DNA of 64,000 nucleotides from an uncultured Reyranella sp. (lineage in GTDB: Bacteria; Pseudomonadota; Alphaproteobacteria; Reyranellales; Reyranellaceae), in NCBI RefSeq assembly GCF_945957355.1, contig NZ_CAMFKM010000008.1:1-64000 (forward strand), in the 5' to 3' direction. The position numbers and the translations under genes are program-made. The notes beneath the pieces were generated by a model. That model saw only the letters and a program-made list of their open reading frames with translations, was not told where the DNA came from and did no database searches. Shown here one piece after another: positions 1-8,887 of this stretch (the first letter of the stretch is position 1; each line of letters opens with the position of its first letter).

Positions 1-2
1 GC

Positions 3-704
3 GGCGGTCCGACCCTCGGCGCCTTCTCGTCCTATACGCTCGAGAAGAAGATCTCGAAGAACCCCGGCCAGTTCGGCAAGGGCGCGGTCGAGGGTGTCGC
101 GGCGCCGGAGGCGGCCAACAACGCCGCCGCCCAGACCTCGTTCATACCGATGCTGACCCTGGGCATTCCGTCCAACGCCGTCATGGCGCTGATGGTCGGT
201 GCCATGATCATCCAGGGCATCCAGCCCGGCCCCGAGGTCATGACCAAGAAGCCGGATCTCTTCTGGGGCATGATCGTGTCGATGTGGATCGGCAACGCCA
301 TGCTGGTTATCATCAACCTGCCGATGATCGGCATGTGGGTGAAGCTGCTGACCGTGCCGTACCGCTTCCTGGCACCGGCCATCCTGCTGTTCTGCTGCAT
401 CGGCGCCTACAGCCTGCAGAACAGCACCTTCCACGTCATGCAGGTCGCGATCTTCGGCGTGCTTGGCTACATCTTCGTCAAGCTGGGCTGCGAAGGCGCA
501 CCGTTCCTTCTCGGCCTCGTGCTGGGGCCGCAGATGGAGGAATACTTCCGGCGCGCCATGCTGCTCTCGCGCGGCGACGCCATGGTGTTCATCGAACGCC
601 CGATCAGCCTCGGCCTGCTGATCGCGACGGCGGCGCTGCTGGCCCTGATGGCGCTGCCGAGTATCAAGAAAGCCCGCGAGGAGGCCTTCCAGGAGGAAGG
701 CTGA
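3..704 (+). CDS. tctA: TctA-family tripartite tricarboxylate transporter large permease, 5'-truncated
   Basis: The frame is open from the first bases, so about 233 C-terminal residues of a permease of about 500 are present. The visible part begins with a conserved TctA loop (GGPTLGAFSSYTLEKK) and runs through AAPEAANNAAAQTSFIPMLT and LGIPSNAVMALMVGAMIIQG, signatures of the large permease of tripartite tricarboxylate transporters. Several hydrophobic helices follow. TctA works in the inner membrane with small TctB and a periplasmic TctC/Bug binding protein to import carboxylates using an ion gradient. TctB and TctC should lie upstream, outside the window. The gene ends convergently against the lactonase gene, only 4 bp apart. 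The family call is secure; the substrate is unknown. Confidence 0.93.
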   Translation, partial: GGPTLGAFSSYTLEKKISKNPGQFGKGAVEGVAAPEAANNAAAQTSFIPMLTLGIPSNAVMALMVGAMIIQGIQPGPEVMTKKPDLFWGMIVSMWIGNAMLVIINLPMIGMWVKLLTVPYRFLAPAILLFCCIGAYSLQNSTFHVMQVAIFGVLGYIFVKLGCEGAPFLLGLVLGPQMEEYFRRAMLLSRGDAMVFIERPISLGLLIATAALLALMALPSIKKAREEAFQEEG

Positions 705-708
705 CCCT

Positions 709-1785
709 TCAGCGGGAGAACACGATACACGCCGGGCTGCCGACTTTGGTCCGCAGCCTGGTGGGGGCCAGGAGCCCATTTCGGCCCACCGTGTAGGCGA
801 TGATCGAATCGCCACCCTGGTTGGCGACATACAGGAAACGCTCCGCCGGATCGAAGGCGAAGAAGCGCGGCACGCTCCCTTTGGTCGGCACCCATTGGCG
901 CGGCGTCAGCGTGCTCCTGGCATCGATCCCGAAGACGCCGATACTGTCGTGGCCGCGGTTCGAGACATAGACGTTGCGCCCGGCGCCATCGACCCAGATC
1001 TCCGCGCCGGTGCTGTAGCCGGTGAAGTCCGGCGGCGTCGACGGCACGGTCTGCAACGGTGTCAGCGCACCGCTCGACACATCCTGGCGATAGGTCGTGA
1101 TCGTCGAATCGAGTTCATTGATTACGTAGGCGAACGGCTTGCGTGGATGGAAGTCGATATGGCGCGGGCCGGCGCCCGGACGGGAAGCGATCCGGTTGGC
1201 TTCGACGAGCACGCCGCGCCTGGCATCGAGGCGGTAGCCGATCACACAGTCCGAGCCCTTGCAGGGCAGGTAGAAGGTCCTGCCGCCGCGATCGAGCGGA
1301 TTGTGATGCGGCCTCACGTTCTTCTGCTCAGTGCGATGAGGTCCGAGCGGCGCCGCGACTGTCGTGAGAGTGGAATAGGGGCCGAGGGAGCCGTCCTTCG
1401 CGATCGGCAGCGCCACCAGCGAATCCGAGCCGTAGTTGCTAACGACGAGAAATGCCTGCTTCGCATCGAAGGCGAGATGGATGGGGTTATAACCGCCGCT
1501 CGCCTGTCGGTTCAGGACGGCCAAACGACCGGTCTCGCGGTCGACCGTGTAGGAAGTCGCTTCGCTGCGATCGCCGTGCACCGAATAGAGGCGGTCCCCG
1601 GTGGCATTGAGGGCCAGGAATGACGGATTCTCCAGCCCGCCGAGATGCTGGACGTGCCGGAAAGCGCCATTGCGAGGGTCGACGCGATAGACATTGATGC
1701 CATTGCCGTGGCCGTTGCGCTCCGGTGAGGTGTAGCTGCCGACATAGGCGAAGGTTGGATTTGCTTTCATCTGTTCATTGTCCAT
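709..1785 (-). CDS. Lactonase family protein (6-phosphogluconolactonase-like seven-bladed propeller)
   Basis: This 358-residue protein has the repeated blade pattern of the PF10282 lactonase family. Blades carry phrases such as NPSFLALNATGDRLYSVH, NPIHLAFDAKQAFLVVSNYG, GPRHIDFHPRKPFAYVINE and RFFAFDPAERFLYVANQGG. Family members hydrolyse sugar lactones such as 6-phosphogluconolactone or act on muconolactone-like rings. No signal peptide is seen, so it is probably cytoplasmic. The ATG at 1785 lies 17 bp after the EamA exporter gene, giving a likely two-gene transcript; an ATG five codons later is an alternative start. The same frame stays open far upstream, but that part is the antisense of the exporter gene. 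The exact substrate cannot be told. Confidence 0.85.
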   Translation of the reverse strand: MDNEQMKANPTFAYVGSYTSPERNGHGNGINVYRVDPRNGAFRHVQHLGGLENPSFLALNATGDRLYSVHGDRSEATSYTVDRETGRLAVLNRQASGGYNPIHLAFDAKQAFLVVSNYGSDSLVALPIAKDGSLGPYSTLTTVAAPLGPHRTEQKNVRPHHNPLDRGGRTFYLPCKGSDCVIGYRLDARRGVLVEANRIASRPGAGPRHIDFHPRKPFAYVINELDSTITTYRQDVSSGALTPLQTVPSTPPDFTGYSTGAEIWVDGAGRNVYVSNRGHDSIGVFGIDARSTLTPRQWVPTKGSVPRFFAFDPAERFLYVANQGGDSIIAYTVGRNGLLAPTRLRTKVGSPACIVFSR

Positions 1786-1802
1786 GTCGGGGCAAAACGC
1801 GG

Positions 1803-2717
1803 TCAATGGGCCGTCGACAGGATCAGAACGACGCCCGCCATGATGAAGACGATGCCGACGAATTCTCTCCGGTTCATTGCCTCGTGGAAGACGCGACGCG
1901 AAACGAAGTAGCTGAACACGACCTCTATCAGGATCAGCGTCCGCACCTGGGACGCCGGGGCGAGTGCCAGCGCCGTCACGTTGGCCAGTGACGCCGAAGC
2001 GCCGGCAACTCCGGCGAAAATCGAGACACGCCATTGCCGCAGGGCGCCCAGAACGATGGCAGGATTGCGCGCCAGCAGCCACGTACAGAGCAGGATCGCC
2101 TGTAGGAGCTGGCTCCAGAAGAGCGTTTCTGCCGCGGCAAGGAACGCCGAACCACACTGGAGCGTCAGGTTCGCACCGCGATAGCCCACGACCGAGATGG
2201 CAAAGGCCGAGCCCGAAGCGAGTCCGTAAAGGGCCGCCGGGTCGGCCCAGCTTCGTCTGGCACCCTGGGGGGATGGAGGACGAGGTGTCAGCAATACCAC
2301 GCCCAGCGTGGCGATCACGATGGCGCCAACGGCTACTCCCGAGAGCGTCTCGCCAAGGAACAGTATCGAGAAGAGGGCAACCTGGATGACCTCGCTCTTG
2401 GAATAGACCAGACCGATTGCGAAGCTGCGTTCTTCCATCGCGCGCAGCAGCAGCGCCGTGCCTGCCATCTGGCTCAATGCCGCCACGACGACCCATCCGC
2501 CGAAGGCCCAGGTGAGTACCGGTTGAGGGGATCCACCGAGGAGAAGCACCAGACAAAGCCACACGCCGAGAACGGGCATGCCGTAGAGGAAGCGGACCAG
2601 CGTGGCGCCGAGCGTTCCAAGTTCGGCCGTCAGATGCCGCTGCGCCGTGTTTCGAACGGTCTGCGCCGCCGCAGCAAAGATCGTGAGCGGTATCCATAGC
2701 CATGACGAGGAGATCAT
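1803..2717 (-). CDS. EamA/DMT-family inner-membrane transporter
   Basis: The 304-residue protein is hydrophobic throughout, with about ten predicted membrane helices in two similar halves, as expected for the drug/metabolite transporter superfamily (EamA domains, usually 280-310 residues). The second half contains ASLANVTALALAPASQVR followed by a helix and a VSRRVFHEAMNRREFVGI loop, a typical EamA ending. Relatives export amino acids, metabolites or drugs, and no feature fixes the substrate. The gene is first in a pair with the downstream lactonase gene and is divergent from the Liv-type importer operon, with about 105 bp between the starts. Confidence 0.85.
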   Translation of the reverse strand: MISSSWLWIPLTIFAAAAQTVRNTAQRHLTAELGTLGATLVRFLYGMPVLGVWLCLVLLLGGSPQPVLTWAFGGWVVVAALSQMAGTALLLRAMEERSFAIGLVYSKSEVIQVALFSILFLGETLSGVAVGAIVIATLGVVLLTPRPPSPQGARRSWADPAALYGLASGSAFAISVVGYRGANLTLQCGSAFLAAAETLFWSQLLQAILLCTWLLARNPAIVLGALRQWRVSIFAGVAGASASLANVTALALAPASQVRTLILIEVVFSYFVSRRVFHEAMNRREFVGIVFIMAGVVLILSTAH

Positions 2718-2744
2718 TTCCCCCGTCCATGCGGCGGTTGTCGT

Positions 2745-2774
2745 TTGACCATGTCGAACAATTACTCATAGAAT
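2745..2774 (+). promoter_or_regulatory. Probable sigma-70 promoter of the Liv-type operon
   Basis: TTGACC (2745-2750) and TAGAAT (2769-2774) are separated by 18 bases, each matching five of six consensus positions. They sit about 50 bases before the start codon of the binding-protein gene. The inference rests on sequence only. Confidence 0.5.
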
Positions 2775-2822
2775 CGCGGCAATCGGTCGAAGGCCGCAAG
2801 AACTATTCCGGGAGTGAGTACC

Positions 2823-4094
2823 ATGACGTCCATCGAGTCGCGGCGCGCGAGCCGTCGTCAAGTTTTGAAGGGCGCGGGAGCCTTGGCCACGGCTGGGCTT
2901 GTCGGCGCCCCGGCGATCGGCAGGGCGCAGAGCGGCGCCATCAAGATCGGTGTGCCGACGATCCTCTCGGGTCGCGTCGCGATTCTCGGGCAGAGCAGCG
3001 TCGGCGCGCTCAAGATGTCCTTTGACAAGGTCAATGCCGAGGGGGGCATCAACGGCCGCAAGATCGAGATGGTCGTGCGCGACTCCAAGGGCGCGCCGCA
3101 GGAGGCAGCCAAGGTCACGCGCGACCTCATCAACAACGATGGCTGCCAGATCATTATCGACGCTGAAGCGTCGAGCGCGGCCTTTGCGGTGCAGGAGGTC
3201 ATCCGCGAGGTCGGCGTACTCTGCATCCATACGAACTCGGAGACCTCCTCGCTCACGGCCGATCCCAAGCTCCACGTGCCCACGGCCTTCCGGACGGCCC
3301 GCCAGGGCATCCACGATGCAATCGGCGGCGGCGACTATGCCGCCAAGGTCGCCAAGGCGAAGGGCCTCAAGAAGTGGGCGACCTGCTCGCCGGACTATGC
3401 CTATGGCCGGTCGAATACGGCCGAGTTCATGGAGTATGCCAAGCACTTCGACGGCAACATCACGGTCGTCGAGGAGACCTGGCCGAAGCTCTTCCAGCCG
3501 GATTACACCGAGGTCGTGACCAAGCTGCTCAATGCCAAGGCCGACGCCATGTACTCCGCCCTTTGGGGCGGCGATCTGGTAGCCTTCATCGATCAGGCGA
3601 ATCTCTATGCCCTATTCGAAAAGCAGGCGTCCTTCATGGTCAATCTCGGCGACTATGGTGTCGTCGACCAGGTGAAGCAGTTTCCGCAGGGTGTCTATTC
3701 GGGCGGCCGTTACAACCGGACCGTTCCGCCGACTCCGGAGAACGAAGCCTGGTACCAGGAATACGTGAAGACGCAGAAGAGCAAGCCTACCAACTGGTCT
3801 TGGGAGAATGCGGTCGGCGCACAGTTCCTGATCGAGGCGCTGAAGAAGACGAACGGCGACACCAACGGCAAGAAGCTCGCAGAGGCGATCAAGGGCGCCA
3901 CGATCAAGACGCCTTTCGGTGACGGCGGGTCCATCACCATGCGGGCCGAGGACAACACGACCATCAACTACATTATCGGCTATGGGCTCTCGCTGTCGAA
4001 GGAGCCATACATTTCTGACTTCAAGATGTCGCCCTGGGAACCGATCCTGGAACTCGAGAAGCAGTGGAAGAAGAAGCAGGGCTACGCGACCTGA
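2823..4094 (+). CDS. ABC transporter substrate-binding protein, branched-chain amino acid (Liv/amide) type
   Basis: The 423-residue protein opens with a twin-arginine-like export signal (RRASRRQVLKGAGALATAGL, cleavage near AIGRAQ) and continues as a periplasmic type I binding protein (Peripla_BP_6): IKIGVPTILSGRVAILGQS, then GGINGRKIEMVVRDSKG. It should capture a small molecule (amino acid, amide or aromatic acid) and deliver it to the permeases encoded next. A GGGAG ribosome site lies nine bases before the ATG at 2823; a GTG three codons earlier is possible but poorly spaced. It is the first gene of a five-gene operon extending to 7520. The ligand is not predictable by eye. Confidence 0.9.
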   Translation: MTSIESRRASRRQVLKGAGALATAGLVGAPAIGRAQSGAIKIGVPTILSGRVAILGQSSVGALKMSFDKVNAEGGINGRKIEMVVRDSKGAPQEAAKVTRDLINNDGCQIIIDAEASSAAFAVQEVIREVGVLCIHTNSETSSLTADPKLHVPTAFRTARQGIHDAIGGGDYAAKVAKAKGLKKWATCSPDYAYGRSNTAEFMEYAKHFDGNITVVEETWPKLFQPDYTEVVTKLLNAKADAMYSALWGGDLVAFIDQANLYALFEKQASFMVNLGDYGVVDQVKQFPQGVYSGGRYNRTVPPTPENEAWYQEYVKTQKSKPTNWSWENAVGAQFLIEALKKTNGDTNGKKLAEAIKGATIKTPFGDGGSITMRAEDNTTINYIIGYGLSLSKEPYISDFKMSPWEPILELEKQWKKKQGYAT

Positions 4095-4123
4095 ACGTCT
4101 TCACCTTCGGATAGGACATCCCC

Positions 4124-5026
4124 GTGGACCTCGACGCGTTGTTGCGCTGCGTCGGCACGACGTCGTGCGTCGTGACGCAGCTCACCAGCGGCATGATCAT
4201 CGGCATGCTGCTTTTCCTGATCGCGTCCGGCGTGACGCTGATCTTCGGCGTTCTGAACGTCATCAATTTCGCCCACGGCTCGCTCTACATGATCGGGGCA
4301 TATGCGGCGTGGACCTTCTACCAGCTCACCGGCAGCTACTTCGTTTCCGCCCTGGGCGCGGCCGTGGCGGTCGGGGGGCTGGGCGTGCTGTTCGAGCGCG
4401 CGCTGATGAGCAAGGTCTACGGTTCCAACGTGCTGATGCAGCTGCTCGTCTGCTACGCCGTGGTGCTGATCTCGGACGATCTCATCAAGATCCTGTGGGG
4501 ACCGGTACCGCTGTCGATGGGCATGCCGCCGGAGTTCCGGTTGCCGCCTGTCCGCTTCATGGGCGGGGTCATTCCGCCGTTCTACATTTTCATGATCCTC
4601 GCCGCGATGGCGATCGGTCTGCTGCTGTGGCTGGTCATCGGCCGCACGCGCTTCGGCAGCATCGTGCGGGCCGCGGCCATCAATGGGCCGATGGTGTCGG
4701 CGTTGGGCATCCGCGTGAACCTCTACTATGCCGCCGTATTCGGGATCGGCAGCGCGCTGGCGGGCGCGGCAGGAGCGCTCGCGGCGCCCGTTCGGTCGCT
4801 GACACCGGGCATGGGCTTCTCGATCCTCATCGAGTCCTTCATCGTGACGGTGATTGGCGGCATGGGCTCGATCGTGGGGGCCTTCGCCGCCTCGATCATC
4901 ATCGGCCTCACTCGCTCCTTCGGCAGCATCGGCTTCCCGCTGTTTGTCGACGGGGTGATGTTCCTGATCATGGCACTGGTCCTGATCTTCAAGCCCAGCG
5001 GCCTCTTCGGCCGAGCGCACCGGTAG
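4124..5026 (+). CDS. LivH-type branched-chain amino acid ABC transporter permease
   Basis: This is a 300-residue inner-membrane protein with about eight helices. The segment LIFGVLNVINFAHGSLYMIG is the hallmark of LivH permeases, and GGMGSIVGAF near the C terminus is the conserved coupling region contacting the ATPases. A GTG start at 4124 is chosen because the frame aligns with the family from there and AGGAC lies just before it. It follows the binding protein by 29 bp and precedes the LivM-type gene by 6 bp, so co-transcription is near certain. Confidence 0.9.
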   Translation: MDLDALLRCVGTTSCVVTQLTSGMIIGMLLFLIASGVTLIFGVLNVINFAHGSLYMIGAYAAWTFYQLTGSYFVSALGAAVAVGGLGVLFERALMSKVYGSNVLMQLLVCYAVVLISDDLIKILWGPVPLSMGMPPEFRLPPVRFMGGVIPPFYIFMILAAMAIGLLLWLVIGRTRFGSIVRAAAINGPMVSALGIRVNLYYAAVFGIGSALAGAAGALAAPVRSLTPGMGFSILIESFIVTVIGGMGSIVGAFAASIIIGLTRSFGSIGFPLFVDGVMFLIMALVLIFKPSGLFGRAHR

Positions 5027-5032
5027 GCGGCC

Positions 5033-6037
5033 ATGACCTCACGTTGGAGAGATCTGGGCCTTGCCGGGCTGGGGCTGGTCCTGTTGCTGCTGGTCCCGGT
5101 GTTCGGCGCGCCCCCTGCAATCCGCGATTTCATCATGTTCGGCATGGCCTACGGCCTGCTGGCCATGTCGCTCAATCTGCTGATCGGCTACACTGGGCTG
5201 GTCTCGTTCGGCCATGCCATGTTCTTCGCCGCCGGCGCCTATGCGTTCGGCCTCGCAATGCAGTCCGGCAAGTTCTCAATTCCCGGCGCCTTCGTTCTGG
5301 CGATCGGCTTCACGGCGCTCATGGCCCTGATCGTGGGGGCCATCTGCGTGCGGCTGAACGAGATCTATTTCGCCTTCCTGACGCTCGCGTTCCAGATGCT
5401 ATTCTACAATATCATTCTGGGCTGGGTATCTTTCACGGGCGGAGACCAGGGGCTGATGGGCGGCATCCCGCGGCCGAAGTTCCTGGGCATCGATCTCGCG
5501 GACCGGACGCAGCTCTACGTCTTCTGTTCGGTGGCGTTCGTCGTCTGCATCGCGCTGCTGCGCCAGATCGTGACGTCGCCGTTCGGCTACACGCTGCGCA
5601 TGATCCGTGACAACCAGGAGCGCGCGGCCTTCCTCGGCATCAACGTGACGATGGTCAAGCTGGCCTGCTTCGTGATGTCGGCCTGCATTGCCGCCGTGGG
5701 CGGCATCCTGCTGACCCTGTTCGTGTCGGGCGCCTATCCCAACTTCGGTTTCTGGACGACCTCGGGCGAGGCGATCTTCATGATCCTGCTGGGCGGGTCC
5801 AATGTCTTCCTGGGGCCGCTGGTCGGCACGGTGATCCTGCGCCTGCTGAACGACGTTACGGTCACCTACACCAGCCACACCGAGCTGGTGCTGGGCGTCG
5901 TGATCCTCGTACTGGTGCTCGGCCTGCGCAAAGGCCCTCTCGACCTGCTGGCCGAGCGCTGGGAGAACCGGCGCCAGGCGGCGGCGCAGGCGATCCGGGA
6001 TGCTGCGGACAAGGACGCAGGGAAGGGCGACAGCTGA
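5033..6037 (+). CDS. LivM-type branched-chain amino acid ABC transporter permease
   Basis: The 334-residue polytopic membrane protein carries the LivM signature MSLNLLIGYTGLVSFGHAMF and the EAIFMILLGGSNVFLGPLVG coupling loop. It pairs with the LivH-type subunit to form the membrane channel. The C-terminal tail (from about residue 300) is charged and cytoplasmic. The stop codon overlaps the start of the LivG-type ATPase (TGATG), indicating translational coupling. Confidence 0.9.
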   Translation: MTSRWRDLGLAGLGLVLLLLVPVFGAPPAIRDFIMFGMAYGLLAMSLNLLIGYTGLVSFGHAMFFAAGAYAFGLAMQSGKFSIPGAFVLAIGFTALMALIVGAICVRLNEIYFAFLTLAFQMLFYNIILGWVSFTGGDQGLMGGIPRPKFLGIDLADRTQLYVFCSVAFVVCIALLRQIVTSPFGYTLRMIRDNQERAAFLGINVTMVKLACFVMSACIAAVGGILLTLFVSGAYPNFGFWTTSGEAIFMILLGGSNVFLGPLVGTVILRLLNDVTVTYTSHTELVLGVVILVLVLGLRKGPLDLLAERWENRRQAAAQAIRDAADKDAGKGDS

Positions 6038-6807
6038 TGCTGAAGCTCGAAAACCTCAAGAAGTCCTTTGGCGGTGTCTCGGCGACCCGCGATGTTACGC
6101 TGGACTTCGCCGATGGCTCGCTCAGCGCCATCATCGGACCCAACGGCGCCGGCAAGACGACGCTGTTCAACCTGATCACGGGGCGCTTCCCACCTGATAC
6201 CGGCCGCATCGTGCTGGCCGGCAAGGACATTGCCGGCCTCTCGCAGCGAAGGATCGTACGCCTGGGCATCGGGCGCGCATTCCAGGTGGCGAGCCTGTTC
6301 CCGACGCTCACCGTGTCGGAAGCGCTGGCAGCGGCGGCACAGGCGCATCAACATCGAGAGGCGGTGCTGCGCTCGCCGTTTCCCCTGGCCACGACGATGC
6401 GGCAGCGCGACGAGATCATGGAACTGCTGGGGCTCACACGAGTGGCGGGCATCCTGAGCCGCAACCTGAGCCACGGCGACCAGAAGCTGCTCGATATTGG
6501 CCTGGCGCTGGCGCTGGAACCCAAGGTGCTGCTGCTCGACGAGCCGACCGCCGGCATGGGACCGGAGGAGCGCTGGCGCATGATCGAGACGGTGCAGCGG
6601 CTGTGGCGTGCGCGCGGCATGACCTTGATCTTCATCGAGCACGACATGGACATCGTCTTCAAGGTCGCCCAGACGGTGCGCGTCCTGTCCTATGGTTCAG
6701 TTCTCGCCGAGGGAACGCCCGACCAGGTGCGGACCAATCCCAAGGTGATCGAGGCCTATCTCGGCAAGTCCGCCCATGGAACTTCCGGGCAGGGAGCGGC
6801 GGCATGA
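6037..6807 (+). CDS. LivG-type ABC transporter ATP-binding protein
   Basis: The 256-residue ATPase has Walker A GPNGAGKT at residues 34-41, a slightly unusual signature LSHGDQKLLDIGLAL (most LivG proteins have LSYGxQR), Walker B LLLDEPTAGM and the switch histidine in FIEHDMD. It energises import by the two upstream permeases. Its start overlaps the permease stop, and its own TGA overlaps the next ATG (ATGA), so all three are translationally linked. Confidence 0.92.
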   Translation: MLKLENLKKSFGGVSATRDVTLDFADGSLSAIIGPNGAGKTTLFNLITGRFPPDTGRIVLAGKDIAGLSQRRIVRLGIGRAFQVASLFPTLTVSEALAAAAQAHQHREAVLRSPFPLATTMRQRDEIMELLGLTRVAGILSRNLSHGDQKLLDIGLALALEPKVLLLDEPTAGMGPEERWRMIETVQRLWRARGMTLIFIEHDMDIVFKVAQTVRVLSYGSVLAEGTPDQVRTNPKVIEAYLGKSAHGTSGQGAAA

Positions 6808-7520
6808 GCACTGCCGAGATCCTGAACGTCGAGAATATCGACGTGTTCTACGGCGCCAGCCAGATCCTGTTCGGCGTCTCGTTCGGCGTCGAGAAGGGCC
6901 AGTCGCTGGCGCTGCTCGGCCGCAACGGCGCGGGCAAGAGCACGACCATGAAGGCCATCATCGGCATCGCGCCGGCCAAACGCGGCACGGTCTCCGTGCA
7001 TGGGACACCGGTGCAGAGGTTCTCGCCGGACCGCATTGCCCGCGAAGGCGTGGGCTTCGTGCCCGAGGACCGGCAGATCTTTCCCGAGCACTCGGTCGAC
7101 GACAACCTGAAGATCGCGATCAAGCCCGGAGTCGGCGGCCGCATCGACTGGACCCTGGAGAAGATCTACGACGTCTTCCCGATCCTGGCCTCGATGCGCG
7201 GCCGCATGGGCGGAAGGCTGTCCGGCGGCGAGCAGCAGATGCTCACCATCGCGCGCACACTCATGGGGAATCCGGACGTCGTGCTGCTCGACGAGCCCAG
7301 CGAAGGGCTGGCGCCGATCATCGTCGAGAAGATCGGCGAGCTGATTCAGCGGCTGCGCGACATGGGCACCACGCTGATCGTGGCCGAGCAGAACATGCAT
7401 TTCTGCCTCGACATCGCGAGCCACGTGGCGGTGATCGACAAGGGGCATATCGTCTATCGCGGTTCGATCGACGAGCTGCGCGCCAACGATGACGTAAAAA
7501 AGCGCTACCTGGCGGTGTGA
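6804..7520 (+). CDS. LivF-type ABC transporter ATP-binding protein
   Basis: This is a 238-residue second ATPase of the Liv-type system. It has Walker A GRNGAGKST at residues 39-47, signature LSGGEQQMLTIARTLM, Walker B VLLDEPSEGLAP and the switch histidine in VAEQNMH replaced by Q/N context, as is usual in LivF. The ATG at 6804 overlaps the LivG stop; the frame is open about 200 bases further upstream, but that is a shadow of livG. The last 16 bases overlap the 3' end of the convergent sensor kinase gene. Confidence 0.92.
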   Translation: MSTAEILNVENIDVFYGASQILFGVSFGVEKGQSLALLGRNGAGKSTTMKAIIGIAPAKRGTVSVHGTPVQRFSPDRIAREGVGFVPEDRQIFPEHSVDDNLKIAIKPGVGGRIDWTLEKIYDVFPILASMRGRMGGRLSGGEQQMLTIARTLMGNPDVVLLDEPSEGLAPIIVEKIGELIQRLRDMGTTLIVAEQNMHFCLDIASHVAVIDKGHIVYRGSIDELRANDDVKKRYLAV

Positions 7521-8887
7521 AGCACGACCCGGAGCCCGGGCTTCGCATCCTCGAGCCGGATCGTGAGCCCGTGCAGGCCCGCGATCGCCTTGACCATGGC
7601 GAGGCCGAGGCCGCTGCCCGAGGTCGAGCGGCTGCGGTCGAGCCGGTAGAAGCGGTCGAAGACCTTGTCATGCTCGGATGCGGGGATGCCCGGTCCGTTA
7701 TCGGCCACCTCGATCTCGAAGCCGTCGCCCTGCCGCCTCAGGCCCAGGCGCACTTTCGTGCCTTCGGGCGTGTGGCGCAGCGCGTTTTCGAGGAGGTTCG
7801 AGATGAGCTGGGCGATGAGCTGCCGGTCACCCGTCAGCATCGCGCCGGGCTCGATCTGCACATCGAGGGCGCGGTCTGAATCCTCGGCGACGGGCTGGTA
7901 GGTTTCGCCCAGGCTCTTCAGCAGGGCGGAGACGTCGAAGGTGTCGAAGGCACTCCTCTGCGCACCGGCCTCGACCTGGGCGATGCGCAGCAGGGCCGAG
8001 AAGGTCTCCAGCAGCGCATCCGCTTCGTCGATGGCGGCGTCGGTGGCGGCGCTGTAGTCGGCAGTCGTGGTGGCCCGTTCGCGCGCGTCCTCCAGCCGCT
8101 GGCGCAGGCGGCCGAGCGGCGTGCGCAGGTCATGGGCGATGTCGCTCGACACCTGCCGCAGGCCGTCCATGAGCTGCTGGATGCGGGCCAGCATGGCATT
8201 GAGGCTAGCCACCAGCTGGTCGATCTCATCGTGCGTGCCACGGACCGGAATGCGCGCGGAGAGGTCGCCTTCCATGATGGCGCGGCTCGTGCGCGTGATC
8301 GTGTCGATGCGGCGCAGAAAATTGCTGCCGAGCAGGACACCGCCGGCGATGGCCAGCAGGAGCGTGAGGCCGCCCGACCAGGCAAAGGCGCGTATGATGG
8401 CGCGCTGCATGTCGACCAGGCGGTTGGCGTCCTGGGCCACCAGAAGGAACGAGCCGTCGGGCAGGGTGAGGCCAAAGCCCGTGAGCTTGGGCCGTTCGCC
8501 GGGACGATCGGGGTCAAGCTCCGGCTGCGGCTGGTCGGGCTCGAAGTCGATGGCGCCGTTGACCGGCGGCATACCCGGCAGGTTTCCGACGACAACGCGG
8601 CGATTGGGCGCCTGCAGCAGGTAGAAGATCGGACCCCTGGTGCGGAAGTTGATGCGCCGCGTGATCTGCTCGGCCAGGCCCGCGAGTCCGCTGCGGCGAT
8701 GAACCTCCGCAAGCTGGTAGGCCTCGGAGCGAAGGACGGCCGCCATGTCGTTCTGCATCGCCGCAGTCGCGGTCCAATAGACGCTGGCGAACAGGACGCC
8801 AGCGGAGACGATGAACAGGACGGCGTAGATCAGCGGCAGGCGGAAGCTCGCCGAGCGCAGGATCCTAGTCAGGCGCGCGAATGACAT
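7505..8887 (-). CDS. Sensor histidine kinase (EnvZ/QseC-like)
   Basis: The 460-residue inner-membrane kinase has a first helix at about residues 18-38, a periplasmic sensor part of about 130 residues, and a second helix at about 168-190. A HAMP linker follows, then a dimerisation domain with the phospho-accepting His252 in SSDIAHDLRTPLGRLRQRLE, and an ATP-binding domain with NLLENALRHTPEG, DNGPGIP and GSGLGLAMVKA. It should phosphorylate the response regulator encoded just upstream, whose stop overlaps this start by 23 bases. The neighbouring divergent protease gene suggests a periplasmic stress input, but the signal is not shown by the sequence. Confidence 0.92.
   Translation of the reverse strand: MSFARLTRILRSASFRLPLIYAVLFIVSAGVLFASVYWTATAAMQNDMAAVLRSEAYQLAEVHRRSGLAGLAEQITRRINFRTRGPIFYLLQAPNRRVVVGNLPGMPPVNGAIDFEPDQPQPELDPDRPGERPKLTGFGLTLPDGSFLLVAQDANRLVDMQRAIIRAFAWSGGLTLLLAIAGGVLLGSNFLRRIDTITRTSRAIMEGDLSARIPVRGTHDEIDQLVASLNAMLARIQQLMDGLRQVSSDIAHDLRTPLGRLRQRLEDARERATTTADYSAATDAAIDEADALLETFSALLRIAQVEAGAQRSAFDTFDVSALLKSLGETYQPVAEDSDRALDVQIEPGAMLTGDRQLIAQLISNLLENALRHTPEGTKVRLGLRRQGDGFEIEVADNGPGIPASEHDKVFDRFYRLDRSRSTSGSGLGLAMVKAIAGLHGLTIRLEDAKPGLRVVLHTAR

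Noticed and set aside
1786..2799. Long minus-strand open frame extending the lactonase N terminus
   Set aside because: It overlaps the EamA gene in another frame of the same strand and has low-complexity Arg/Gly-rich composition; the propeller family begins near 1785.
7505..7520. 3' overlaps of convergent genes (LivF-type/kinase, peroxiredoxin/permease, small protein/phaC) as antisense regulation
   Set aside because: Overlaps of 4-23 bases are common in compact genomes and nothing further supports regulation.
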